A stretch of DNA of 5,464 bases, from contig JAPHSO010000181.1 in the NCBI GenBank assembly GCA_026193675.1, forward strand, positions 1 to 5,464, written 5' to 3'. Position 1 is the stretch's first letter, and every line of letters starts with the position of its first letter. The notes beneath the pieces are model-generated. The model had not been told where the DNA came from. It saw only the letters and a program-made list of their open reading frames with translations, and searched no databases. Below are positions 1 through 5,090 of this stretch, piece after piece. The position numbers and the translations under genes were made by a program. Source of the DNA: Gammaproteobacteria bacterium (GTDB lineage Bacteria; Pseudomonadota; Gammaproteobacteria; Thiohalomonadales; Thiohalomonadaceae).

Positions 1-396
1 ACGCGCCTTCATCATCCCCCGAAGTACCGCTTTTGAGAGTCGATAGACCGAACTGAGGTTGGTATTGATAATATCTTCCCACTCATCATCCTTCATACGC
101 ATCAGCAGGTTGTCGCGGGTGATTCCAGCGTTATTAATCAAAATAGTTGGAGCACCATATTCGGTGGTCAGCTGAGACAGAACTTCGGCGATGTTGTCAC
201 TATCGTTGACGTTAAGAGCCATGCCTGTACCCTTGATTCCGTCATCTTTCAGGTATGCACTAATCGCTTCAGCACCCTTTGCAGATGTCGCTGTACCGAT
301 AACGGTAGCCCCCATTCCGCCTAGAGCATAGGCAATCGCCTGACCTATTCCACGGCTAGCGCCGGTGATGAGTACCACCTCTTTATCTAGTCCCAT
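1..396 (-). CDS. fabG: 3-oxoacyl-[ACP] reductase FabG, N-terminal part (cut by window edge)
   Basis: FabG is the cytoplasmic NADPH-dependent reductase that converts 3-ketoacyl-ACP to 3-hydroxyacyl-ACP in each round of type II fatty-acid elongation. The visible 132 residues are the first half of a short-chain dehydrogenase (family length about 245). A Rossmann glycine motif TGASRGIG lies at residues 11-18, NNAG at 88-91, and Asn111 matches the Asn of the catalytic tetrad. The Ser-Tyr-Lys part of the active site lies beyond position 1. The ATG at 396 has a good Shine-Dalgarno sequence (AGGAG, 405-409) eight bases upstream, and the protein begins two residues before the first beta strand, as expected. 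It lies 31 bp after fabD on the same strand with no terminator between, so it is almost certainly cotranscribed. Being next to fabD supports FabG over another SDR reductase. Confidence 0.95.
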   Translation of the reverse strand, partial: MGLDKEVVLITGASRGIGQAIAYALGGMGATVIGTATSAKGAEAISAYLKDDGIKGTGMALNVNDSDNIAEVLSQLTTEYGAPTILINNAGITRDNLLMRMKDDEWEDIINTNLSSVYRLSKAVLRGMMKAR

Positions 397-404
397 TCTC
401 GTAT

Positions 405-409
405 CTCCT
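405..409 (-). promoter_or_regulatory. Ribosome binding site of fabG
   Basis: The minus strand reads AGGAG here, eight bases before the fabG ATG. It sits in the 31-bp fabD-fabG gap and fixes the fabG start. Confidence 0.75.
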
Positions 410-427
410 AAATTCTATAATTATCTG

Positions 428-1363
428 TTAGCTATTTAGTGTCTCAAGCGCCTTTTTCAGGCTATCTGGATCAAATACCGGCATCCCGGTCATCTCTTTA
501 ACAATACGCTTATTGAGACCCGCCAGTACTTTACCGGGACCACACTCAATAAGGGTATCAACCCCATCTGCGGCCATCTTCTGCACCGTTTCAACCCAGC
601 GTACCGGTTGGTGGAGCTGCTTGGCCAGAGCGGCCTGTATCGCATCGGCAGAATCAACTATTGCCACATCGACATTGTTGATCACCGGAATTGTTGGGGT
701 ATTGATGGAAATGGTAGCGAGCTGCTCTGCTAACTTTTCAGATGCACCCTCCATCAACGCGCAGTGTGACGGCACACTGACAGGTAGCTGAATGGCACGT
801 TTGGCACCCGCCTCTTTGGCGGCAACAACTGCACGCTCAATCGCACCTGCAGTACCGGCAATCACCACCTGACCAGGAGCATTAAAGTTAACCGCTGAAA
901 GTACCTCTCCCTCGGCAGCAGCACTGCAGACATCTTTGACGGCTTGATCATCAAGTCCCAGAATCGCCGCCATCGCCCCTTCGCCAGCGGGAACCGCCTC
1001 TTGCATCAGCCGTCCACGCTCGGCCACCAGTTTGATCGCATCGGCAAAATCGAGCACACCCGCAGCAACCAGTGCTGAATACTCACCCAGACTATGACCT
1101 GCTAAAACTGCTGGTGTGGCACCACCTTCGGCATTCCAGATACGCCATACAGCAACACCTGCTGCTAGCATCGCAGGCTGAGTGGTCTGGGTATTGTTGA
1201 GCTCTTCGACAGGACCATTACTGACCACATTCCAAAGGTCGTAACCGAGGGCGTCAGATGCCTCTTTAAAGGTCTCTTCAACTTGAGGATAGACCTCAGC
1301 AAGTGCGCCCAACATACCGATGGCCTGAGAACCCTGACCCGGAAAAACAAATGCTAGTGACAT
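428..1363 (-). CDS. fabD: Malonyl-CoA:ACP transacylase FabD
   Basis: FabD moves the malonyl group from CoA to acyl carrier protein, making the extender unit for FabH and the elongating ketoacyl synthases. The product is 311 residues (E. coli about 309). FPGQGSQ lies at residues 7-13. The nucleophile elbow GHSLGEY starts at 89, with catalytic Ser91. Arg116 matches the Arg that binds the malonyl carboxylate, His200 is the catalytic His (PSH), Gln249 matches the oxyanion-hole Gln, and GPGKVL is at 275-280. The open frame extends one codon further to a TTG at 1366. I chose the ATG at 1363 because TGGAG (1372-1376) is eight bases from it but only five from the TTG, and because the N-terminus then matches the family. 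A 104-bp gap with two hairpins separates it from fabH. fabG follows after 31 bp. All key residues are present, so it should be active. Confidence 0.97.
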   Translation of the reverse strand: MSLAFVFPGQGSQAIGMLGALAEVYPQVEETFKEASDALGYDLWNVVSNGPVEELNNTQTTQPAMLAAGVAVWRIWNAEGGATPAVLAGHSLGEYSALVAAGVLDFADAIKLVAERGRLMQEAVPAGEGAMAAILGLDDQAVKDVCSAAAEGEVLSAVNFNAPGQVVIAGTAGAIERAVVAAKEAGAKRAIQLPVSVPSHCALMEGASEKLAEQLATISINTPTIPVINNVDVAIVDSADAIQAALAKQLHQPVRWVETVQKMAADGVDTLIECGPGKVLAGLNKRIVKEMTGMPVFDPDSLKKALETLNS

Positions 1364-1371
1364 CAAATCAA

Positions 1372-1376
1372 CTCCA
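1372..1376 (-). promoter_or_regulatory. Ribosome binding site that decides the fabD start
   Basis: TGGAG on the minus strand lies eight bases before the ATG at 1363, which favours that codon over the adjacent upstream TTG at 1366. Confidence 0.65.
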
Positions 1377-1412
1377 TCAATGGGGTAACCGATACCCCGA
1401 AACTTTAACCAT
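1377..1412 (-). CDS. Possible 11-codon leader ORF ahead of fabD (speculative)
   Basis: In the fabH-fabD gap, an ATG at 1412 opens a short frame encoding MVKVSGYRLPH. It ends with TGA at 1379-1377, just before the fabD Shine-Dalgarno. A GAGG (1420-1423) lies seven bases upstream of the ATG, which is good spacing. The first hairpin of the gap (1412-1440) includes the A of this ATG and a base of that GAGG. The second hairpin (1382-1398) lies inside the frame. It matches no peptide I recognise, and an ORF this short can arise by chance. If translated, it could couple to fabD or open the second hairpin. Confidence 0.2.
   Translation of the reverse strand: MVKVSGYRLPH
1382..1398 (-). repeat. Inverted repeat (hairpin) just before fabD
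   Basis: A perfect 6-bp inverted repeat (GGGGTA / TACCCC) surrounds a 5-base loop. It ends six bases before the fabD Shine-Dalgarno. There is no T-tract, so it is not a terminator; it could affect translation initiation or RNA processing. Confidence 0.5.
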
Positions 1413-1440
1413 AACGCAGCCTCAATGAGCTGCTGCGTTA
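1412..1440 (-). repeat. Inverted repeat (hairpin) in the fabH-fabD gap
   Basis: A perfect 9-bp inverted repeat (TAACGCAGC / GCTGCGTTA) has an 11-base loop in the 104-bp gap. On the minus strand it is followed by TGGTTAAAGTTTC, which is not a run of T, so a classical Rho-independent terminator is unlikely. An RNA processing or partial attenuation role is possible. A TATATT hexamer lies upstream of it, but I found no matching -35 box, so I do not call a promoter for fabD here. Confidence 0.55.
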
Positions 1441-1467
1441 CTCTAACTATTCTTAAATATATCGACC

Positions 1468-2403
1468 CTAGAACTTAAGCAGTGCTGAGCCCCAGGTAAA
1501 TCCACCACCAAACGCCTCAAGCAGTACAGTCTCGCCACGCTGGATACGTCCATCTCGCACAGCAGCATCGAAAGCCAGCGGAACGGAAGCGCTAGAGGTA
1601 TTACCGTGTTTATCGACGGTAACAACCACATTCTCAATACCCATTTTGAGCTTTTTAGCTGTCGCATTGATGATGCGGATATTGGCCTGATGAGGAACCA
1701 GCCAGTCGATATCTGATTTATCCATGCCACTGGCTTCAAGGGTCTCATCTACAATACGACCAAGGGTGTTGACCGCCATCTTGAAGACCTCATTACCACG
1801 CATCTCCATATATTCACTTCCGTCAGGAACGTGTAACAGGTCTTTATACTGACCATCTGCATGAATATGGGTCGAGACAATGCCGGGCTCGTCACTCGCC
1901 TCAATCACCACCGCACCAGCGCCATCCCCAAACAGGATGCAGGTTCCTCTGTCGGTCCAGTCGGTGATGCGTGACATGCTTTCAGCACCCACAACCAACG
2001 CCTTTTTATGAGAACCACTACGAATAAATTTATCGGCTACGGTCAGTGCATAGACAAAACCGGTGCAGACAGCCTGTACATCAAATGCCGCTGCACCATG
2101 AATATCAAGGCGGTCTTGTAACAGACATGCGGTGCTGGGGAAAATTCGGTCGGGAGTGGTCGTCGCAAGGACGATAAGATCGATATCATCTTTAGTCACG
2201 CCAGCCATCTCCATCGCCTTGAGGGATGCCTGCTCGGCCAGATCGGTGGTGGTCTCACCGTCAGCCACAATGTGTCGCTCTTTAATGCCGGTTCGTGCAG
2301 TGATCCACTCATCAGAGGTGTCGACCATCTTTTCAAGGTCATGATTGGTAAGAATTTTCTCCGGCAGATAGCTGCCCGTTCCTGCAATACGTGAATAGAT
2401 CAA
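1468..2403 (-). CDS. fabH: Beta-ketoacyl-ACP synthase III FabH
   Basis: FabH starts fatty-acid synthesis in the cytoplasm by condensing acetyl-CoA with malonyl-ACP to give acetoacetyl-ACP. The product is 311 residues (E. coli 317). The catalytic triad is visible: Cys113 in AVCTGF, His238 in VPHQAN and Asn268 in HGNTS. The glycine-rich LLEAFGGGFTWGSAL is near the C-terminus. DTSDEWITARTGI at residues 28-40 is the usual N-terminal signature. The start is a TTG at 2403: the protein then begins MIYSRIAGTGSYLP, aligning with the E. coli N-terminus, and no ATG lies nearby in frame. AGAGG (2412-2416), eight bases upstream inside plsX, supports it. The start overlaps the plsX stop in the 4-base sequence TTGA, so translation is probably coupled. 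Acyl-chain specificity (acetyl versus branched primers) cannot be read with confidence, but similarity to E. coli FabH suggests acetyl-CoA. Confidence 0.96.
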   Translation of the reverse strand: MIYSRIAGTGSYLPEKILTNHDLEKMVDTSDEWITARTGIKERHIVADGETTTDLAEQASLKAMEMAGVTKDDIDLIVLATTTPDRIFPSTACLLQDRLDIHGAAAFDVQAVCTGFVYALTVADKFIRSGSHKKALVVGAESMSRITDWTDRGTCILFGDGAGAVVIEASDEPGIVSTHIHADGQYKDLLHVPDGSEYMEMRGNEVFKMAVNTLGRIVDETLEASGMDKSDIDWLVPHQANIRIINATAKKLKMGIENVVVTVDKHGNTSSASVPLAFDAAVRDGRIQRGETVLLEAFGGGFTWGSALLKF

Positions 2404-3473
2404 ACTGCTTGCCTCTCTTTCATTTCTTCTACTGCGCTCTCTTTTTTTCCCTCATCCATCCGGGCCTCAACCTCAGATGCGATCAGCTCAGGTACGTTGG
2501 TGTGAACCTCTAGAACCGCCTCTCCAATTGCTGTAGCAAAAGATAGCGCGTCTGCACTACCGTGACTTTTTATAACAATACCGCGTAATCCCACCAGACT
2601 CGCACCATTATAGCTACGCGGGTCGATGCGCTTTTTAAAAGCATTGAGTACCGGGAGGGCAACCAGTGCAGAGAGCTTGGTAAAGATATTGCGCTTGAAT
2701 TCAGCCTTCATCGAATGGCTAATCATCTTGGCCACACCTTCGCTCGACTTAAGTGCGATATTACCGATAAATCCATCGGCAACAATCACATCGGCAACAT
2801 CGGCGTAGATACCATCTCCCTCAACATATCCGATATAGTTAAGTTCACTCTCGCTCAAGATTTTATGGGCAGCCTTCACCTGCTCATTCCCCTTGATCTC
2901 CTCCTCACCAATATTAAGCAGTCCAACAGTCGGATTTTCAACATTATCGACTGCACGGGTAAGGACCGAACCCATCAATGCAAATTGATAGAGAACCTCG
3001 GCAGAGGAGTCAATATTGGCCCCCAAATCAAGCATATGGGTATGACCCTTAATGGTCGGCAGTGCACTGATAATCGCCGGACGATCGATACCCGCGAGGG
3101 TCTTTAGAACAAAACGTGAGGTGGCCATCAGAGCGCCCGTATTCCCTGCGCTGACACACGCCTGTGCGCTACCATCTTTAACGAGGTTAATGGCAACACG
3201 CATTGATGAGTCTTTTTTTCCACGCAGGGCACGTGATGGGGGCTCATCCATCTCCACCACCTGCGTGGCGTGATGAATCTTTAGACGAGGATTGTCGCCA
3301 GCACCATGTTGAACGAGCAGTCCCTTTAACAGCTCCTCATCACCAACCAGAATCAGATGAAGCTGTGAATGATTTTTGAGCGCATTGATGGCGGCAGGGA
3401 TCGTGACCACTGGTCCGTGGTCACCACTCATCGCATCAATTGCAACCGTTATATTATCCATACTACCGTTCAT
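2400..3473 (-). CDS. plsX: Phosphate acyltransferase PlsX
   Basis: PlsX is a peripheral membrane enzyme that converts acyl-ACP and phosphate to acyl-phosphate, the acyl donor for PlsY in glycerol-3-phosphate acylation. It links fatty-acid and phospholipid synthesis. The product is 357 residues, normal for the family. Visible signatures include AIDAMSGDHGP near 11-21, CVSAGNTGALM at 106-116, LDLGAN at 148-153, LLNIGEEEIKG at 185-195, VADGFIGNIALK near 231-242 and YNGASLVGLRG at 288-298. The C-terminus ends in a charged Lys/Glu-rich tail. The start is uncertain. ATG at 3473 gives the longest form. ATG at 3461 (residue 5) makes the N-terminus match E. coli PlsX better. Neither has a clear Shine-Dalgarno. 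The stop TGA overlaps the fabH start by four bases. The gene follows rpmF after a 118-bp gap with three dyads. Confidence 0.96.
   Translation of the reverse strand: MNGSMDNITVAIDAMSGDHGPVVTIPAAINALKNHSQLHLILVGDEELLKGLLVQHGAGDNPRLKIHHATQVVEMDEPPSRALRGKKDSSMRVAINLVKDGSAQACVSAGNTGALMATSRFVLKTLAGIDRPAIISALPTIKGHTHMLDLGANIDSSAEVLYQFALMGSVLTRAVDNVENPTVGLLNIGEEEIKGNEQVKAAHKILSESELNYIGYVEGDGIYADVADVIVADGFIGNIALKSSEGVAKMISHSMKAEFKRNIFTKLSALVALPVLNAFKKRIDPRSYNGASLVGLRGIVIKSHGSADALSFATAIGEAVLEVHTNVPELIASEVEARMDEGKKESAVEEMKERQAV
2412..2416 (-). promoter_or_regulatory. Ribosome binding site supporting the TTG start of fabH
   Basis: AGAGG on the minus strand, within the last codons of plsX, is eight bases before the TTG at 2403. 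It is the main local evidence that this rare start codon is used. Confidence 0.6.
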
Positions 3474-3481
3474 TCATTGCA

Positions 3482-3496
3482 CTTAATTCAATTAAG
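3482..3496. repeat. Near-perfect AT-rich palindrome before plsX
   Basis: CTTAATT and AATTAAG flank a single central base, giving a 15-bp palindrome nine bases before the plsX ATG at 3473. As RNA it forms only a weak 5-bp stem. As DNA its size and symmetry would suit a dimeric regulator, but I cannot match it to a known operator. It could also be chance in AT-rich sequence. Confidence 0.35.
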
Positions 3497-3512
3497 CGCG
3501 CGGCCAATACAC

Positions 3513-3547
3513 AACCGGCTCGTAGAGAGATTCCCCACGAGCCGGTT
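3513..3547 (-). repeat. Strong inverted repeat (hairpin) in the rpmF-plsX gap
   Basis: A perfect 11-bp inverted repeat (AACCGGCTCGT / ACGAGCCGGTT) flanks a 13-base loop. The stem is GC-rich and should fold well in the transcript. On the minus strand it is followed by GTGTATTGGCC, without a run of T, so it is not a textbook terminator. It may act as partial terminator, RNA stabiliser or processing site separating rpmF from plsX. Confidence 0.6.
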
Positions 3548-3560
3548 ATTACTACAGCTA

Positions 3561-3583
3561 TTAAGACGCAATCTGCGTCCCAA
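3561..3583 (-). repeat. Hairpin directly after rpmF
   Basis: Eight bases after the rpmF stop, minus-strand RNA can form a 10-bp stem (TTGGGACGCA with TGCGTCTTAA) around a GAU loop. The core GACGCA/TGCGTC is perfect, two pairs are G-U, and the outer two are A-U. The wobble pairs favour RNA made from the minus strand. The 3' side runs into TTAATAGC, a poor T-tract, so termination would at best be partial. Confidence 0.5.
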
Positions 3584-3591
3584 GACGATAA

Positions 3592-3771
3592 TTACTCGCC
3601 TTTTACCTGTACGACCTTACGACCGCGATAGTAACCATCTGCACTGACATGGTGACGTAGGTGAGTCTCACCAGTAGTAGGCTCAATAGACAATGCCTCT
3701 GATTTCAGTGCATCGTGTGAACGACGCATGCCGCGACGTGAAGGTGACTTTTTGTTCTGCTGTACAGCCAT
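3592..3771 (-). CDS. rpmF: 50S ribosomal protein L32
   Basis: L32 is a small structural protein of the large ribosomal subunit. The 59-residue product begins MAVQQNKKSPSRRGMRRSHD and contains the conserved block THLRHHVSADGYYRGRKV near the C-terminus. It closely resembles E. coli L32 (57 residues). There are no cysteines, so this is the zinc-independent form without the CxxC pairs of many bacteria. The ATG at 3771 has GAGG (3778-3781) six bases upstream. It lies 18 bp after yceD, the usual pairing, and 118 bp before plsX. About one third of residues are Lys, Arg or His, as expected for an rRNA-binding protein. Confidence 0.97.
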   Translation of the reverse strand: MAVQQNKKSPSRRGMRRSHDALKSEALSIEPTTGETHLRHHVSADGYYRGRKVVQVKGE

Positions 3772-3789
3772 GATAAACCTCGTTTTACT

Positions 3790-4311
3790 CTATATCTTCA
3801 AATCTTTCAAAATCGCAAAAGGACTCTCCTGTGGAGACTCCTCCTGCACTAAATTCATATCGTCTTCGCTCATACCGCCCGCTTTACACTCCTCTTGAGG
3901 GTGCATTGGCACAATCGGCAGAGCCAGTATCAACTCATCTTCAATCAGCTCTTTAAGAAAAAGTTTTTCGCCTTCTTCTATAAAAAGAGGCTCATACTCT
4001 TCGGGAAGCTTCTCGGCAAATGCCTCTGAATCGACAACTCCCAGCGAAAATTGAGAATCGACCTGAATCTCAACCTCATCCATACAGCGCTGACATTGCA
4101 TGGGGACTACAGCCGTTATATGACCACGGAGAGCTCTAACTCGATCCTCGCCCATAGAACAGTCGAGAGCGACTGAAACTTCACCACGAAGCTCTGTCAC
4201 CTGTTCAGTCATTCGAGACATCTGTGAGAGAGGTATACTCCCCTCTAATCGACGTCCCCATTTCGCAAACCTTACGGGATCGAAACTTACTGGCAACTTC
4301 TCTTCAGCCAT
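3790..4311 (-). CDS. yceD: YceD / DUF177 family protein, ribosome-associated
   Basis: A conserved bacterial protein found almost always just before rpmF. The family is linked to large-subunit rRNA accumulation; the exact mechanism is not established, so I assign no reaction. The product is 173 residues, the usual size. It starts with the family N-terminus (KLPVSFDPVRFAKWG), has the CQRC motif at 73-76, the acidic stretch ending in PEEYEPLF near 103-110, and the block LIEDELILALPIVPMH near 122-137. It ends SPFAILKDLK, as in E. coli YceD. The ATG at 4311 gives the family N-terminus but has no proper Shine-Dalgarno. A strong promoter just upstream would start transcription within about three bases of this ATG. 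It is the first gene of the minus-strand operon and rpmF follows 18 bp later. Confidence 0.93.
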   Translation of the reverse strand: MAEEKLPVSFDPVRFAKWGRRLEGSIPLSQMSRMTEQVTELRGEVSVALDCSMGEDRVRALRGHITAVVPMQCQRCMDEVEIQVDSQFSLGVVDSEAFAEKLPEEYEPLFIEEGEKLFLKELIEDELILALPIVPMHPQEECKAGGMSEDDMNLVQEESPQESPFAILKDLKI

Positions 4312-4320
4312 AGCCGGCGC

Positions 4321-4349
4321 ATGATACGGTTCTAAGTCCCTCCTGTCAA
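4321..4349 (-). promoter_or_regulatory. Sigma-70 promoter of the yceD-rpmF-plsX-fabHDG operon
   Basis: The minus strand carries TTGACA (4344-4349), a perfect -35 box, then exactly 17 bp, then TATCAT (4321-4326), a 4-of-6 match to TATAAT that keeps the T, A and final T. Upstream of the -35 the strand is AT-rich (ATTTTTC and TATTTTG), which could serve as an UP element. The predicted start is near 4314, allowing two or three bases either way. The segment between -10 and start is GCGCCGG, a GC-rich discriminator of the kind associated with ppGpp repression of ribosomal promoters. The yceD ATG is at 4311, so the leader would be about 0-5 bases long. Confidence 0.75.
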
Positions 4350-4368
4350 AGAAAAATCCAACAAAATA

Positions 4369-4399
4369 GAGAGTCCCATCACACCTGTAGGGCGCTCTC
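4369..4399. repeat. Imperfect dyad in the divergent intergenic region
   Basis: GAGAG (4369-4373) pairs with CTCTC (4395-4399), and inside them CCC (4375-4377) pairs with GGG (4390-4392), with a small internal loop and a 12-base apical loop. It sits upstream of both divergent promoters, so it could be a shared operator or a weak hairpin. I recognise no regulator site in it. Confidence 0.25.
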
Positions 4400-4415
4400 C
4401 ATCTTCGATTAGGGG

Positions 4416-4444
4416 GTCACAGGGGAGTAAATGGGGTGTAAAAT
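4416..4444 (+). promoter_or_regulatory. Candidate promoter of maf
   Basis: On the plus strand, GTCACA (4416-4421) matches four of six bases of a -35 box. After 17 bp, TAAAAT (4439-4444) matches five of six of the -10, preceded by TG. Transcription would begin near 4451-4453, leaving about 30 bases before the maf ATG. The discriminator GCCCGC is GC-rich, as at the divergent yceD promoter. This is weaker than the minus-strand promoter. Confidence 0.5.
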
Positions 4445-4481
4445 GCCCGCCTGTTTTTCTGCTCCGGTAATCCTTCTAAAA

Positions 4482-5060
4482 ATGACTCAACTGATCCTCG
4501 CCTCCACATCCCCCTTTCGCCGCGAAATTCTACAAAAGCTGCATATCGACTTTGAGAGCTGTTCACCTGAAGTCGACGAGCAGCCGCTTCCAGGTGAATC
4601 ACCCGAGTCACTGGTTGCACGGCTTGCTCAAGCAAAGGCCGAAGCTGTGGCAGGACAATATCCTGATGCCCTGATTATCGGCTCTGACCAGGTGGCGGTG
4701 AATGGTGAAGATATTCTTGGCAAACCGGGCTCTCATGAAAAGGCTATCGAGCAGCTGATGGCGACATCCGGAAAAAAGGTGACATTTCTCACCGGTCTGG
4801 CACTACACAACAGCCTGACCGGAAAAACTCAGGTCAAGGTGGTTCCATTTCATGTTCACTTCCGTGAGCTGACAAAACAGCAGATAGAGAACTATCTCAA
4901 TGTTGAGAAGCCCTATAACTGTGCCGGCAGCTTTAAATCTGAAGCTTTTGGTATCACCCTCTTCTCAAAACTGGAGGGGGATGATCCCAACACTCTGATC
5001 GGCCTACCCCTGATTGAGCTGGTGCAGATGCTTGAAACTGAGGGGCTCTACCCCATTTAA
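4482..5060 (+). CDS. yceF: Maf/YceF-type nucleoside triphosphate pyrophosphatase
   Basis: Maf proteins hydrolyse modified or non-canonical nucleoside triphosphates to monophosphate and pyrophosphate in the cytoplasm. The YceF branch prefers 7-methyl-GTP. The product is 192 residues (E. coli YceF 194). It begins LILASTSPFRR at 4-14 with the SxxR signature. It has VDE at 31-33, the catalytic-base segment GSDQ with Asp69 and Gln70, Lys81 in LGKP, and NCAGSFKSEAFGITLF at 146-161, which closely follows YceF rather than the YhdE dTTP/UTP branch. In-frame ATGs at 4431 and 4443 would add 17 or 13 residues, but they overlap the candidate -10 box and extend past the normal family N-terminus, so I prefer 4482. 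No clear Shine-Dalgarno precedes it. It is divergent from yceD, as in E. coli. The substrate is inferred from family similarity. Confidence 0.94.
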   Translation: MTQLILASTSPFRREILQKLHIDFESCSPEVDEQPLPGESPESLVARLAQAKAEAVAGQYPDALIIGSDQVAVNGEDILGKPGSHEKAIEQLMATSGKKVTFLTGLALHNSLTGKTQVKVVPFHVHFRELTKQQIENYLNVEKPYNCAGSFKSEAFGITLFSKLEGDDPNTLIGLPLIELVQMLETEGLYPI

Positions 5061-5090
5061 GGCACACACAATCATTATTGAGACCTAGTT

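Noticed and set aside
513..791. A 92-codon open frame on the plus strand opposite fabD
   Set aside because: Antisense to conserved fabD coding sequence, low-complexity translation and no family resemblance.
2715..3107. A 130-codon open frame on the plus strand opposite plsX
   Set aside because: It is antisense to a strongly conserved gene, has no recognisable product, and is explained as a shadow of plsX coding sequence.
3513..3547. The 11-bp hairpin as a Rho-independent terminator
   Set aside because: Neither strand has a T-tract after the stem, and the genes downstream belong to the same conserved operon.
4338..4346. AGGAGG on the minus strand upstream of yceD, a perfect-looking Shine-Dalgarno
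   Set aside because: It lies about 30 bases before the yceD ATG and overlaps the end of the TTGACA box and the spacer. No ATG, GTG or TTG sits at a suitable distance downstream, so I treat it as promoter sequence.
4312..4481. FadR-type operator in the divergent region
   Set aside because: fabHDG is under FadR control in some relatives, but I found no convincing match to the FadR palindrome here.
5042..5054. GGGG...CCCC at the end of maf as a possible terminator
   Set aside because: Only four base pairs, inside the last maf codons, and with no T-run after it. It does not support termination before the globin.
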